64,000 nt of DNA. Origin: Cepaea nemoralis. Its lineage: Eukaryota > Mollusca > Gastropoda > Stylommatophora > Helicidae. The notes beneath the pieces were generated by a model. That model was not told the DNA's origin. It made no database searches and saw nothing but the letters and a program-made list of their open reading frames with translations. This document shows, piece by piece, positions 33,021 to 45,288 of the stretch. Both the position numbers and the translations under genes were made by a program. The stretch lies in contig JACEFZ010004239.1 in the NCBI GenBank assembly GCA_014155875.1, positions 1-64,000 on the forward strand. Reading direction: 5' to 3'. Each line of letters starts with the position of its first letter. Position 1 is the first letter of the stretch.

Positions 33021-33544
33021 AAACAGTGTCACGCAACTCACTTGATGTGTAAGAAATCTTATAAGAAAAGGACACTGTTGAAAACTGACAGACAACAGAT
33101 GAAGTTATTGAAATATCTTTGGTTGACAAATGTTAACGAGCTAATTCTGCCAAACTGAGTGGTTTAATCCAGTAGTTGTCATCTGGACACGGGTTTGGAG
33201 TCCCGACATTGAGATACCCACAACTCGTGGAGGAACATCACCAACCTAGCACTAATCCCAGCCAGTCTCTATGTGTTGGTCTTAATTATGACCTTGTTAC
33301 ATGCTAATGTGCCTCTCCGCAGACGTGAAGTTCCAGTACCGGTTTTGTATACACCGCTGATTTCTGAGATTGGGGAGGAGGAGAACAACAACTCTGAAAT
33401 ACAGTTCCCTGGAAATTGTACCTGGGTATCCGGTGATGAAAACAGCTTTAATACTAACCTCACCCCGATAGATGCCCGCCGTTTTCAGGGTCTGACGACA
33501 TGAACGTCAAAGCATCGGCTCAAGTGTTGAAACTCAGCTTGTCA
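33021..33544. other. Intergenic, possible repeat with CAAG tail
   Basis: A 76-codon open stretch at 33273-33503 (LLHANVPLRRREVPV..., FPGNCTWVSGDENSF) reads protein-like, but I recognise no family. It leads into a CAAG/CAAC tail at 33545, so it may be the 3' end of an unidentified element. Confidence 0.35.
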
Positions 33545-33905
33545 TAGGCTTCAAATCAAGCAAGCAAGCAACCAATCTATCTAATCAACCAACCAAGCAA
33601 CCAAGCTACAAACCATGTAACCAGCTAACCAATCGAACAACCAGTTAAACAAGCAACCAATCAGCAACCAAGCGGCCAACCAGCAACCAAGCAATAAACC
33701 AGCAATCAAGCAACCAACCAATCAACCAACCAACCAGCAACTAAGCAATCAACCAACTAACCAATCAAGCAATCAATCAAATCAACAAGCTAAGCAACCA
33801 TGCAACCAATCAACTAACCAACCAGTCAAGCAAGCAAGCAACCAACTAAGAAAGCAATCAAACAGTCAACCAAGCAACCAAGCAATCAACCAATAGCTAA
33901 TTAAT
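33545..33905 (+). repeat. Degenerate CAAG/CAAC/CAAT tetranucleotide repeat
   Basis: About 360 bp of AAGC, AACC and AATC tetramers in irregular order. Confidence 0.9.
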
Positions 33906-34129
33906 AAAAGGACCTGAAGGATTATGCTGTCTGGTTTTATGATTGTTCTCACCTTCCGAGCTTTCGGTTAGTAATACCCCCTCTGCTGTGTGTCCACCGT
34001 GACGAGGTAGAGGGGCTTGCGCGTCCCAATGACCCCAAGAGCTATGCCGACGGTAGCACAGCTACTGGTAGGGCCACCCATGTCGGACAGGTCAAGGAAG
34101 AGGGACCAGACGAAGAGACACACAAACCT

Positions 34130-34360
34130 GCTGCCTTGTAGGTAGACTGGGGACAGTCAAAGGCTAGGGAAAGCACCCCGAATAAATGCTTGTCGAAATC
34201 GGATGTACTGAGCCACAGGCTTGACAAAGCAGTGTAAAGTAAAACCTGCTGCCTTGTAGGTAGACTGGGGACAGTCAATGGCTAGGGAAAGCATCCTGAA
34301 TAAATGCTTGTTGAAATCGGATGTACTGAGCCACAGGCTTGACAAAGCAGTGCAACGTAA
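34130..34360 (+). repeat. LINE A copy 2 5' UTR monomers
   Basis: Two units of the roughly 118-bp monomer (CTGCTGCCTTGTAGGTAGAC ... CTTGACAAAGCAGTG), as in copy 1. Confidence 0.8.
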
Positions 34361-34368
34361 CTTAATTC

Positions 34369-34743
34369 ATGATGTCGCAAATCAAAATTAATCGTTATGG
34401 TGCTAATCCCGCGAAGTCCCATCAGGTGGCGATAGTGCCGGACCTCCTGCCTCGAGGGGGTCCACCCATGACTACTGGTGGTCACCTTCCCCTGTGCTGT
34501 GGAGTCAAGGCACAGAGGAGTAGGTTAAGAGCTATTGACCAAATACCCCGGACACTCAACATACTACAGTGGAATGCCGAAGGAGTTTACAAGAAGAAAG
34601 TCTCCCTAACACAGCGTCTTCATAAAGATAGAATAGATGTGGCATGCATTCAAGAGATACACCTCAACGCCAATCACAAATTCTCAGTCAGAGGATACCA
34701 GGCCACACGTTTCGACCGCGAAGGACACAAAGGAGGAGTTCTA
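34369..34743 (+). pseudogene. LINE A copy 2 ORF, N-terminal part
   Basis: Starts MMSQIKINRYG like copy 1 and runs 125 codons through LQWNAEGVYKKK and CIQEIHLN to GGVLI, where LINE B is inserted. The endonuclease His/Asn region beyond continues at 38115. Confidence 0.85.
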
Positions 34744-34752
34744 ATCCATCCA

Positions 34753-36184
34753 TCATGTGCCATGCCGGTAAGCGTGGGCGGTCATGTTCTGCCATCTCAC
34801 TCGATCACCAGAGTCGTGGATCAGCTCCGTGTTTCTGTCTCGACCATGCCACAAGGCCAAGCCATCCAGGTACTTGCTTCTAGGTCTTCCCCTTGGTCTG
34901 TTCCCCTCGATCTTACCAGTTGTCACCAAATTCTCCAATCCATTTCTTCTCATAACATGCCCAAAAAATTTTGACTGTCTACGTCTAATTTCTCTAATCA
35001 ATTTACGATCTTCATTTGTTTCTTGAAGGACTTGTTCATTGGTCTTTCTGGCTGTCCATGGTATTCTTTGCATTTTCCTCAGAAACCACATCTCTACAGC
35101 CATCATATGTTTTTCAGCCTGACTGCTCATTGTCCACCCTTCACATCCATACAAAAGTACAGGTTCAATGTAGCATCTCAACACTCTTTTTCTCGTTTCA
35201 ATTGACATCTTTTTATTGGTCAATATGTTTTTCATCTTGCTAAAGGCTACTTTTGCCATGGCGATTCTTGTTCTAATCTCTTCAAGGCATCTCCTATCAG
35301 ATATTATTACTGTTCCGAGATAATTGTACCTATTCACTTGTTGAAGAATATTCCCATTTACTTGTATAGTACATTGTGGTATTTCGTCCTTCCTAGTGAC
35401 GACCATAATCTGTGTCTTTTTACAATTTAATTCTAACCCTAGTTGTTCACTGTGTGTAACAATCGCATCTACTAAATTTTGCAGGTCCTGTTCATTGTCT
35501 GCAATCAAGACTGTATCATCTGCATATCTAATGTTATTGATGCATCGTCCCCCAATGTTGATTCCTTCCATATCTTCAATATTTCTGAAAATACTTTCAC
35601 TGTACAGGGAAAACAGATCTGGAGACATTACACATCCCTGTCTCACACCCCTTTTAATAGGCTGATATTGGCTTACTTCATTATCAACTCTTATGGCAGC
35701 TTGTTGTTTCCAATATATGTTTTTTACAAGTCTAAGATCTTTTCCATCAATTTGTAGATCTTCAAGCATCCTTATCATGTTGACATGTCTCACTTTATCA
35801 AAAGCCTTTGTGTAGTCAATAAAGCAAAGGTGTAGATCTTTGTTTACTTCTATAGAACGTTCGATTATGTTTCTCAGTATATACACAGAATTTACTGTAC
35901 CCTTGCCTTCCACAAACCCACATTGTTCTTCTCCTATTTCAGGTTGTATTTTCCTCCTAACTCTTTGCATGATAATTCTTAGCAAAATCTTCGTGATGTG
36001 ACTCATTATACTAATTGTTCGATGTTGATCACATTCCAAGACTCCTGATTTCTTTGGGATTGCAATAAATACAGAATTACATAACTCCTGAGGTATATTT
36101 CCAGTATCATATATTGTATTAAGCAGACTGGTAACTTGATCTATTCCATATTCTTGTAAAGCATTAATAATTTCTGTTCTGACG
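34753..36184 (-). pseudogene. LINE B reverse transcriptase
   Basis: A continuous frame from the LINE C junction: SVRTEIINALQEYG, TGNIPQELCNSVFIAIPKKS, then from the Met at 36039 LCFIDYTKAFDKV (71-83), GVRQGCVMSPDLF (131-143) and RYADDTVLIA with catalytic YADD at 172-175. Then comes the C-terminal domain YIEPVLLYGCEGWTMSSQ, FLRKMQRIPWTARKTN, FFGHVMRRNGLENLV and GNRPRGRPRSKYLDG, ending YRHGT and a stop. This part is open throughout. It is non-functional because endonuclease and RT are separated. Confidence 0.88.
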
Positions 36185-36186
36185 CT

Positions 36187-37545
36187 GTCAACAATCCAAC
36201 ACCAACTGTAATGCTGTGTTCAGAGACGGTGGAAAGAACGCAGGCAATGAATTACCTGGGGATACGGTTTGATCGAAGCCTTGCTTATAATGTGCACATA
36301 GACCAGGTGATAACAAAGGCCAAGCGGGGTTTGGCAGCGATGCGGGTGATGGCGGCAGCAAACTGTGAGCAGCGCCATCTATGTCTTCTGTACGAGGGGC
36401 TGGTCATGTCTGTTTTGGAGTATGCAATGGCAATCCTGACTGTCAGCCATAAGCAGATAGAAAGGATGGAAAGGATACAGAATGAAGCTATGCGCATTAT
36501 TCTTGGATGTACAAGAGATACAGCATGCAGGGCGATGCGCTACCTTCTTGATTTTCCAACCATTGAAGAGAGAATGCAAGTTTTCAGGGCACGTGCCTAC
36601 CTCAGAATTAACGCAAACACACAGCATCCACTGCATAGTGAAATTAGGAAGGTGAAGGGCAGCAGGTTAAAAAGAGGACGGTCGTGGATGGGTCAAGCCG
36701 AGGACATTCTTCAACAGGTGTGTTCACTTGAGGACTTAGAACCTGGCGAGGAGTGGGTGCAAGTGCCAACAGACTTCTGCACATCCTTTTCAGTTTGCAT
36801 CCAACTAGATAGAAAATGCAGACAAGAAAATCCGGCTGCTGTTGAGGCTGAAGTACAAGCGTTGATTTTCGAGAATTCGCTAGACAGTGACGCGGTCATC
36901 TACACAGATGGGTCGGTCGTCCGACATGTGAGAAGCTCATGGGCCTTTACAGCTCGGGCCGGAGGGAGAATTGTGAAGGAGGACTCTGGTGCTTTCACTG
37001 AAACCACAAGTAGCCTGACCATGGAAGTCATGGCAGTAAGTAAAGCAATAACATGGCTCGAGACACAGACATTCACTAGGGCTTGTTTCCTTAGCGACTC
37101 AATGAACATGATCAAGAGGATAGAGGAGGGGTCGATCCGAAGAGAATGGTTGCTGCCTCTGAAGCGGTCTCGGCTGGCAAAGATTAGTTTCATCTTCGTG
37201 CCAGGGCATGCGGGAGTACAAGGAAATGAGCGGGCTGACAAGCTCGCAGGTGAGGCTACTGTTGAGGGCGGACGCGCCATGGACCAGGCTGACATTCTGA
37301 ATGCTCTACGAGAAGTGAGACTTTTGCAAGAACCAAGTGATGACTGTGAATCTACAACAATGGCCAGACTGCGAGAGCAGCAAATTAAAAGAGGGGTGGC
37401 CAAACAAGAACACTACGCAGGAAGCCAAAGAAGATTGATAAACCAACACAGAACTGGCGTCGTTAGCCGCTACACGCTGCGGGATTTGCTGAGGAGGGGA
37501 TCCGAGCACTTATGGACTGAATGGTCCGATGTGCAACGAGGATGA
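36187..37545 (+). pseudogene. LINE C ORF: RT end and RNase H
   Basis: Open from the junction through 444 codons after Met 36211. Residues 1-190 are the RT thumb/connection (MNYLGIRFDRSL, LVMSVLEYAMAI, RIQNEAMRIILGC). RNase H follows: D233 (IYTDGSV), E272 (SLTMEVMAV), D296 (FLSDSMN), H333 and D343 (VPGHAGVQGNERADKLAG). The C-terminal tail ends WTEWSDVQRG. All RNase H residues are present, but the RT catalytic core is missing through 5' truncation. Confidence 0.88.
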
Positions 37546-37575
37546 TCTGTCGACTAACTAACTAACTAACTAACT
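36187..37575 (+). mobile_element. LINE C, 5'-truncated, inserted in LINE B
   Basis: A long ORF followed by a (CTAA)n tail at 37552-37576. No TSD is visible, and LINE B lacks the sequence that should lie between its two flanks (endonuclease ending IDYILV, RT starting DSVRTEII), so the insertion seems to have come with a target deletion. The 5' boundary is approximate because GTCAAC is shared. Confidence 0.85.
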
Positions 37576-37576
37576 A

Positions 37577-38114
37577 GGATGTAATCTATCTGGTTTTTAA
37601 TCCTGCTGTCTGGACTCCTCCATGTCCATAATCTTCTTGGATGCTGTTTAAACCAGGTTTTTCCTACAACCATTTCTTGTTCTTTTGCCCATTCTACAAG
37701 TCTGTATCCTCTTTCATTTCTCTCTCCCAAACCATGGTTGCCTACACTGCATCCATCGCCTTGCTGTCCTATTTTTGCGTTGAAATCACCCATTATGATA
37801 TTTATTTCCGATTTTTTGCAGTTCTTCAAAGCAGACTCCACGTCATTATAAAATTCTTCTATGCTTTCTTCACTGCTTTCACTTGTTGGGGCATATACTT
37901 GAATGACATTTATTTTAAAAGGTCTTCCGTTTAATTTTACTAATAGGACTCTCTCTGACACAGCATGATATCTTTTGACAGAATTTGATGTTTGCTTATC
38001 TAATATAATGGCTACACCTCTTTGCTGTTCTTCTCCCCCAGAGTAAATAATCTTACAATCCTCTCCTGTCCTTATCCCTGCTCTTTTCCATCTCGTTTCC
38101 GATACTCCTAATAT
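37577..38114 (-). pseudogene. LINE B endonuclease part
   Basis: The minus frame reads NILGVSETRWKRAG, IIYSGGEEQQRGVAIIL, HAVSERVLLVKLNGRPFKIN, VIQVYAPTSES, NIIMGDFNAKIGQQGDG and IKNQIDYILV before the LINE C tail. SETRW carries the catalytic Glu and GDFNA the Asp-x-Asn. The start of the domain (first Asn) and the SDH end are missing. Confidence 0.85.
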
Positions 38115-41100
38115 GTTCTAATACTTACACGAAATACAATACATTGCAGTGAAGAATCTGTGATCTCTGACAACCAAACGGAAATTATAGGTGTTGATAT
38201 AATGATAAAGGACGTGAAAATAAGAATCTACAATCTGTATAGTCCAGCAGATAAGGACCTTACACTCTCAAACATGAAAATAACTGACACAAACTGCATT
38301 ATTGTCGGAGACTTTAATAGCCGTTCAGAAAGATGGGGATACCCAGATACTGACAAAAGAGGAGATGAATTGGAAGACTGGGAAATAGACTCAAATCTCT
38401 ATCTACTCAACATAAATACACGATATGGCAACATAAAGCAAATGGTGGAAAGTCTAAACAGAGCGATAATACAGGCAGCGCTGAGTCCATTCCAAGAGGA
38501 GCGAGGAAAAATTACAAACCATACTGGACTGAAGAACTACAAAGTTTGGAGGACAAAGTTGAAGATGCCAGGAAGACAGCAGAGAGAGAACAAACAATTG
38601 AAGCGAACATCTCTCTCAAAGCCATCTCAGCAAAATATAAAAGAACAGTAAATCAAACAACAAGAGATTCTTGGAGGGAAAAAACAGAAAACCTGAATTT
38701 TGACAGGGATGGAAACAAACTATGGAAAATAGTGAAAGCCATGAACAATGAAGGACCTAGAAACAAACATATAACAATTAAACAAGGAGATGCCTTACTT
38801 ACAGGAAAAAAGGCTGCAAATGCACTAATGGAACACTATGCAAATGCAAACCACATTGATATTACAACCGAACAGCAGAAAGCAATCAAAGACAAACAGA
38901 TACATCATAGAAATACAGAGAGAGCAGCAGAATATATGATGGCAAATCTAACAATGGAAGAAATGGAACAGGCAATGAATACCCTAAAAAAGAAGAAATC
39001 ACCAGGAAAGGATGGAATCACAAATGAAATGCGAATAGGACTAGGGACAAAGGCAAAAAAGAAACCACTAGCAGTCCTAAATTACAGCTGGAAGAGAGGA
39101 ATAGTCCCACAGGCATGGAAGGAAGCTATACTAATACCAGTCCCAAAGAAAGGAAAAGACCTGGAAGAACCAAATGGCTATCGACCTATCAGTCTTCTTA
39201 GCTGTGTAGGAAAATTAATGGAACGCATTATCAATGGCTGGCTAACATGGCATCTGGAAGAAAACAAACTCTTAACACCACACCAAGCAGGATTCAGAAA
39301 GTACAGATCCACTGAAGATCAAATAACCTATATAGCTCAGGAAATAGAGGATGCCTTCCAAGAGAAAAAGCACACACTAGCGGCTTGGATAGATTTAGAA
39401 AAAGCATTTGATAAAGTATGGAAGGAAGGACTGAAAGTAAAACTGCAAAAAAATGCATGTTTGTGGAAAAATGTATAAATGGATCAGCCACTACCTTGAG
39501 AACAGAACTGCCAGGACAAAAGTACAAGGACAAACCAGCAAAATGATGCAGTTGGAGCAAGGTGTCCCCCAAGGAGGAGTTCTTTCACCAACATTATTCC
39601 TAGCATATATAAATGACATCACGGAAAATTTTCCAGCCAGAGTACACACATCCTCCTTTGCAGATGACCTAGCCATATGGACATCTGAAGAATATATTAG
39701 TACATCTAACAGCAGAATACAGCAAGCCTTATTAGCGCTAGAGGACTGGTCAAAATCATGGCTAGTGAAGATAAGTGAGGAGAAAACAACATGCACAGTG
39801 TTCTCCCTCTCAAATAAAACTCAGCAACCTAAGCTGGTATTGAATGGAAAAATATTGCGCCATGAAGAAAATCCAAACTATCTAGGAGTCACCTTTGATC
39901 GTCGCCTGACATGGAAGACACAGGTTGAGAAAAATCGAACAAGAGCAAGGCAGAGAATGGCAATCATGAAAAAGCGTGCTGATACAACGTGGGGAGCAGG
40001 TGAGAAAGTTCTCAAGAAGTTATATACTGGACAGGTGAGGCCAGTACTGGAATATGGCATTGCAGCTTGGGCGACAGCAGCTAAGTCAAACTTTAACAAA
40101 ATAAGTAGAGTCCAAAACCAAGGAATGCGATCATAACTGGATGCCTGAAAACAACGCCTATTAATGAACTAGAAAAGATCACTTGTTTACAACCAATGCA
40201 GGACAGAAGAGATAGCAGAGCCCAGCAACAAGCAAAAAAATTTAGAAGATTGACAGACCACCCTATGTATAACAGGTTTAATGGTTTTGGAAAAGGAAGA
40301 CTGAAGCGTAGCAACTTTGTAGAAACTGCAAAACGAAAGATTAGGGCAGATCCCATACTTAACATATCAACAGTCAAGCCCATTTACAATGCACACAACT
40401 TTCCAGCTTGGAGACAGCAGCAACTGCCTGAGATGATAGAAAACATTACTGGTATTGAGAAAAAGAACACTCAGAATGAAACCGAAAGAAGAAAAATAAC
40501 CCTCAACTACATAAAAGATCATTACCCAAGCAGCAATTGGACCCATGCATATACAGATGGATCAGCCAAAGATTCAATTAAAAATGGAGGAGGAGGAATT
40601 CTCCTTAATTTAAAAAATGGAGTGATAAAAACACAGTCAGTGACAACTGGAAAATTTTCAAGTAACTTCAAAGCGGAGGTAGAGGCTTTGAAAACTGCAG
40701 CAGAAATGCTCTTGTTGGAGGAAAATAAAGAGAAGCAAATAGCTATCTTCACAGATGCAAAGTCAGCTGTCTCAATACTGAAGAGCAAAAACAGCACAGA
40801 ACTAGCTGACCTAAGAGCAGCACTCCATGGTCTATGCCAGAAATCCAAAAAAGTTGTAATACAGTGGATCCCATCACATTGCAGTATACCTGGAAATGAA
40901 GAGGCTGACAGACTAGCAAAAGAGGGTGGACAATTACCACAGCCTGACATAGACATAACCTATAATGAGGCAAAAAGGTTTATAAAAAGCACTTATAGAA
41001 CCAAATGGGAATCAGAGCATCCAGGCCACCAGAAGGATGATGGATATTACAAACTCGACCGAAGAGAACAAGTAGCAATCTTCAGACTCCGCACAGGACA

Positions 41101-41335
41101 TAACAGGCTGAAACACCACTTGTTCAATAAACTAAAGATAGGAGATACCGATGAATGTAATTGTGGAACTGGTAAAATGACAGCTAAACATTTGCTGCAG
41201 GAGTGCCCAATATATGCAGAACAGAGAAAGATATTTTGGTCCACGCCTGCTTCATTTGAGGACAAGCTCTATGGAGATATCAACAAGCTCAAGTTGACTA
41301 CAGCTTACTTTAACTACATTCAGGTTGACATCTAA
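38115..41335 (+). pseudogene. LINE A copy 2 ORF, main part
   Basis: Continues from VLILTRNT. Compared with copy 1 it lacks 87 codons (the end of the endonuclease, including TPDLAF and SDH) at 38410, between short AACA matches. It shifts frame near 38480, 39450 and 40130. RT retains FADD and GVPQGGVLSPT; RNase H retains YTDGSAK, FTDAKSA and SHCSIPGNEEAD. The C-terminus is complete (ECNCGTGKMTAKHLLQEC to NYIQVDI, stop) and shows how the frameshifted end of copy 1 should read. Confidence 0.85.
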
Positions 41336-42102
41336 AGGTGCATGAAGATGTATTTAGACTGCCACACTTCATACCACAGGTATGTCGGTTACAAAAGCGT
41401 CCCAGAGGCATGAAATGGAATATTGCTTGGATAGCAAATCCATTACGTGGAAAGTCCGAATCAAAAGCTCACTGTGTGGGCTTCGTAAAAGGTGGGAAAA
41501 GTGTCCTAGTGACACGAAATGGAATATTGCTTGGATACCAAATCCATTACGTGAAAAGTCAGAATCGAAAGCTCACTGTGTGGGCTTCATAAAAGGTGGA
41601 AAAAGTGTCCTAGTGGCACGAAATGGAATATTGCTTGGATAGCAAATCCATTATGTGGAAAGTCTTAAACGAAAGCTCACTGTGTGGATGTCATCTGCAG
41701 ACTGCATTCTTCTGGAATGGAACAGCCTATGGTGAACGGAAGGCCCAATATACGGAAGTGAGGCTAAGCAGCCATGTGCAGGACGTGACGATTCCTTGGG
41801 TGAGCCCAGTACCAGAGCGCTGTGTGATGGCTCTGCAAGTATGGAAGCCTCCTTGGATGGCGGGGAATGCCCATGGTCTGCCCCTGCCTTCCCTTGAGGG
41901 TTGACTCGGATGTCTTTGGCTGTTCTATATGGGCCAGCTAGGATGGGGGATAACACCACAACAGTGAGATTCAAACGTCCTAAGAAACCCCCGGGAAGGT
42001 TAACCCGGTCAACAAATGTCCGCAGAAGTCGGATGTGTCGGCCTAACGGCGCAAGAACAGGCACAACGCAGTCACATCCGAAGAAAAAAAAATCCGGATG
42101 AA

Positions 42103-42134
42103 CGCAGAAGAAGAAGAAGAAGAAGAAGAAGAAG

Positions 42135-42163
<29 letters not shown>
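42103..42163 (+). repeat. GAA tail of LINE A copy 2
   Basis: About 20 GAA units, far longer than the tail of copy 1. They probably expanded after insertion. Confidence 0.9.
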
Positions 42164-42165
<2 letters not shown>

Positions 42166-42228
42166 TAGTAATACAGTATAAACGTATCGACGACTTTTCA
42201 TTTCTTTTTGTTCAGAGCGTTATACGGG

Positions 42229-42230
<2 letters not shown>

Positions 42231-42272
<42 letters not shown>

Positions 42273-42273
42273 G
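42231..42273 (+). repeat. TTA microsatellite
   Basis: About 14 uninterrupted TTA units. Confidence 0.9.
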
Positions 42274-42689
42274 CAGTTATCATTATCAAGTGGCATTTTG
42301 TATATAAGATCAGCTGTGATGAGTCTCTAAAAACCTTCCCCTTGAATCTTTACGGTGTCATCTTATACGCCTCATCCTATTACTCACTGTTTTGATGTCG
42401 TCTATAGTCTGTTCAGAAATGAATGCCTTGATTCACGATCAATTTTTATGAAAACTGTCTGTTGCATCATTATGAAAGTTTTCCTGCCGTGTTATATTTA
42501 CCCCCACCCAAGGAATATGTCTTTGGTAGGTCCAAAGGCAACTTAAATCATCGAAAGCGGCGACATTTCTTTGATGTTTTGGCGAAAATGTAGTGAATTC
42601 ACGCTAAAACACTAGTTTTACGGTGAAGCTCGTCATTTCGGGTAACGACACAAGTACAAGGCGTAGCCAGATTCGTATGGGAGTGGGTG

Positions 42690-42835
42690 CAATTAAATAA
42701 AAGTCGACAGGGTCGACTGCATTGCACCGGGTTTTTATCCCATTTGGCTCAGTCTCCGTCAACGACTCAATTTTAACAGGCATACAAGGATTCCGCTTTT
42801 GTACCACACGCAATGATAACATGTACGTCGTACAA
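42690..42835 (-). mobile_element. SINE fragment related to 11024-11269
   Basis: Shares GTCGA...CTGC.T.G.C.GGGTTTTATCCCA, TTGGCTCAGTCTC and a T-rich minus-strand 3' end. The tRNA-like head is eroded. Confidence 0.5.
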
Positions 42836-45288
42836 AAGGATATCAGTATGATACAAGTTTATTCTGAGCTAGATTTACAGTAGCGCGGCGAGCGGATAAC
42901 CACATTGGTAATACATATTATGGTATATCGTGATGATGTTATGTGAAAGATGATATCGATGGTAATCTCTATCGAAGTTAAGCCTAAGTCATAACTACTG
43001 TCCTTTTAACAACAAAGTATTCCCAGTGGATACTTCCATCCGTCTTCTACGCTGTCCAGTCCTGGTCTGCAGGATCTCCGTGGCGTGTTCAGCCACGAGC
43101 GGTAGACCCTTCGTGTATTAGCCGGTTTTCGTGCTTGGAGTTCCAGCACGCAGTTAGTTACTGGTCACTCGGTTAGAGTTACCAGTGTTTTACGGGACTC
43201 TTCTCGTGATGCGGGTTTCCCCATTCTATTCTGGGTAACTTCAGCTCACGTCGTACAGTGTCCCCTTTTAGGACACGAGTGTGTCCAGTCGGAGAACTAT
43301 TCATAGTTCTCACTCAGGCTTCTGTTCTCTCTGTACCTATTTCCTAGATAGCTATGTTCTACTTATCCTGTCTAGGTCTATTTCCCTAGTTCTACTTCTA
43401 TCTTATCTATTATCTTCTTTACAGCTCTTTGGCAGGCTCTCTCTCCCTCCGTGCTGTGTTACAAACTTTTAACTCGTGGGTGTAACACAAGTAGTGATCT
43501 CTACAAAAAATTAGGGCTGTCTAATTTTGTCAAAGGCTGCATGTGTTTTCTAACTCTGCTCTGGGCATAGGACAAGATCTCTCCTTTCCTTCGTCACACT
43601 GTTGTACTACTTCACTTGGCTAATTGATTAGCACACCACCCTAGTATAGTTGGCTAGAGACTGTGCTCATACTAACATTATACTTCTTGGGAGTTGTGTG
43701 ATCTGGAACCAATTGTCATTTAGACCTGTCCTCAATTGTCAATAAAACTGACAACCCATACAATTGCCTCTATTACGAGTACAAAACATGAATACAATAA
43801 TATTCATGCTCCCATATAATATTTACTCCAACTAGTATACCTGCTTTATGTGCCAATGTTCACCTTTTTAGCTTCCGCTTGTGAAGAAATCTTTCAGTGT
43901 TACTCTTAGGCTTTTGAGATATTAATGTGTCCCCTGTTTAAAGTAGTTATCCGTCTTTGCCAAATAATGATGTATGCATCTTTATGTGTTAGTTTTTCCT
44001 GGTTGATTGCGTGTTTTGTATTAAACTAATGTGTATTAAACTTACCAATATGTGTATGCAGTCTATAATCTACGTGTATGTACTCTTTCGAGCGCCGTAA
44101 AGCGGTTTATCGTAGTCACAAACGAGTGTGTGAAGGCTGATTCATGACTACACTCCCGATGTTAGGATGCTCAAAATATGTTTCCTATCTCTATCATTGA
44201 AAGTATAGCAACTACACAGATAAAAAATTGAACACATTTACACATTTACACAAACGAATTACAAAACTCGCGTTGTGCGGCGAAAAGAATTCCGCACCAT
44301 GTCTCACTCTCTGTATTTATTTCTTTCTCTCATTCTCATTCATACATCTTTCATTCCTCTGTAATTCCACACAGGCTTTAAAATACCTGTTCCGTCATTA
44401 AAATATGGTTGTAGGAAAAAAAATGGGTGAACAATATATATTTACAATAAATAGTTGGCTGAATTTAAATAGGTTTTCAAGCCAAATGACTGTGCTCTAT
44501 TTCTGCACTCGCCATTTCTGTACAAAAATATACATATTTAAGAGGATTGTTCACTACCAATCCTGTGGGTAATGCTAAATATAACTAATCTTTTTCTAAG
44601 TTGGTGTACTGTGCTACGCTAACCTAAGGGAACTAATCTAACTAAATAATGAAAATGGGGAAAAGTGTGTTAGTTACATTATTGTGTGTTAGTACATGGA
44701 ATGGTATCAATTTCTAAATGATGGAATTAATTTCTAAGTGATGTTTTAATTAACTAAATGTCTAACAAAATGTGTTTAAATGATGGTAAACTAAAGTAAT
44801 GTTTCCTAATTTGAAAAGTATGATGTAAGGGTTAAACTAAATGAGTTTCTAACTAAATATAAATGACTTTTAACTATCAAATGTTATTATAAAGTTATAT
44901 GGGTGGTTTTACACTTCTATTGTAACTAAAGAAAATAATGTTTATGCAACTGTAATAAAAACATATTATTATACATATCACATACAATTTATATTTATTT
45001 AAATTAACTAATTACATTCAGGTGTGTTGTCGGAGTAGCGTCCTCTGTTGAATCTCGTCGAAAAATAGAGTTCATCTAGACAAAGTCTGATCTATACGCT
45101 CTCATCCTGGGTAATGTTGAAATATCGTTCTACTCATGGGTCGCATATATGGTGGTGGTGTAGACATCTCATAATGTGTCTGATTCACTTTCACTCGTAC
45201 TGACACAGTTAATAATAAGCAAGTTCAGGCGATTCACGATGGTAAGAGTACTACAGTGTCTGTATTCACCATATAGGGCACTAATTAA
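42836..45288. other. Long stretch without recognised genes
   Basis: About 2.4 kb. It may contain the 3' UTR and LTR of the gypsy element whose RNase H follows (minus strand), but no second copy is in the window to define an LTR. 43030-43450 is GC-richer and pyrimidine-rich; the rest is AT-rich. Confidence 0.4.

Larger units (their letters stand above)
34746..38114 (-). mobile_element. LINE B, inserted in LINE A
   Basis: Flanked by GTTCTAAT at 34738-34745 and 38115-38122 (8-bp TSD). On the minus strand it starts inside the endonuclease (5'-truncated) and ends GGCACATGATGGATGG. It is an APE-type non-LTR element without RNase H; the clade is not resolved. It is interrupted by LINE C, and the segment between endonuclease and RT is missing. 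Confidence 0.88.
33978..42163 (+). mobile_element. LINE A copy 2, interrupted
   Basis: Same ends as copy 1 (CCCTCTGCTGTGTGTCC to the GAA tail), flanked by GTTAGTAATAC at 33967-33977 and 42164-42174, a perfect 11-bp TSD. It is interrupted by LINE B at 34746-38114. The body has at least three frameshifts and a 261-bp in-frame deletion, so it is dead, although its sequence is still close to copy 1. Confidence 0.92.
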
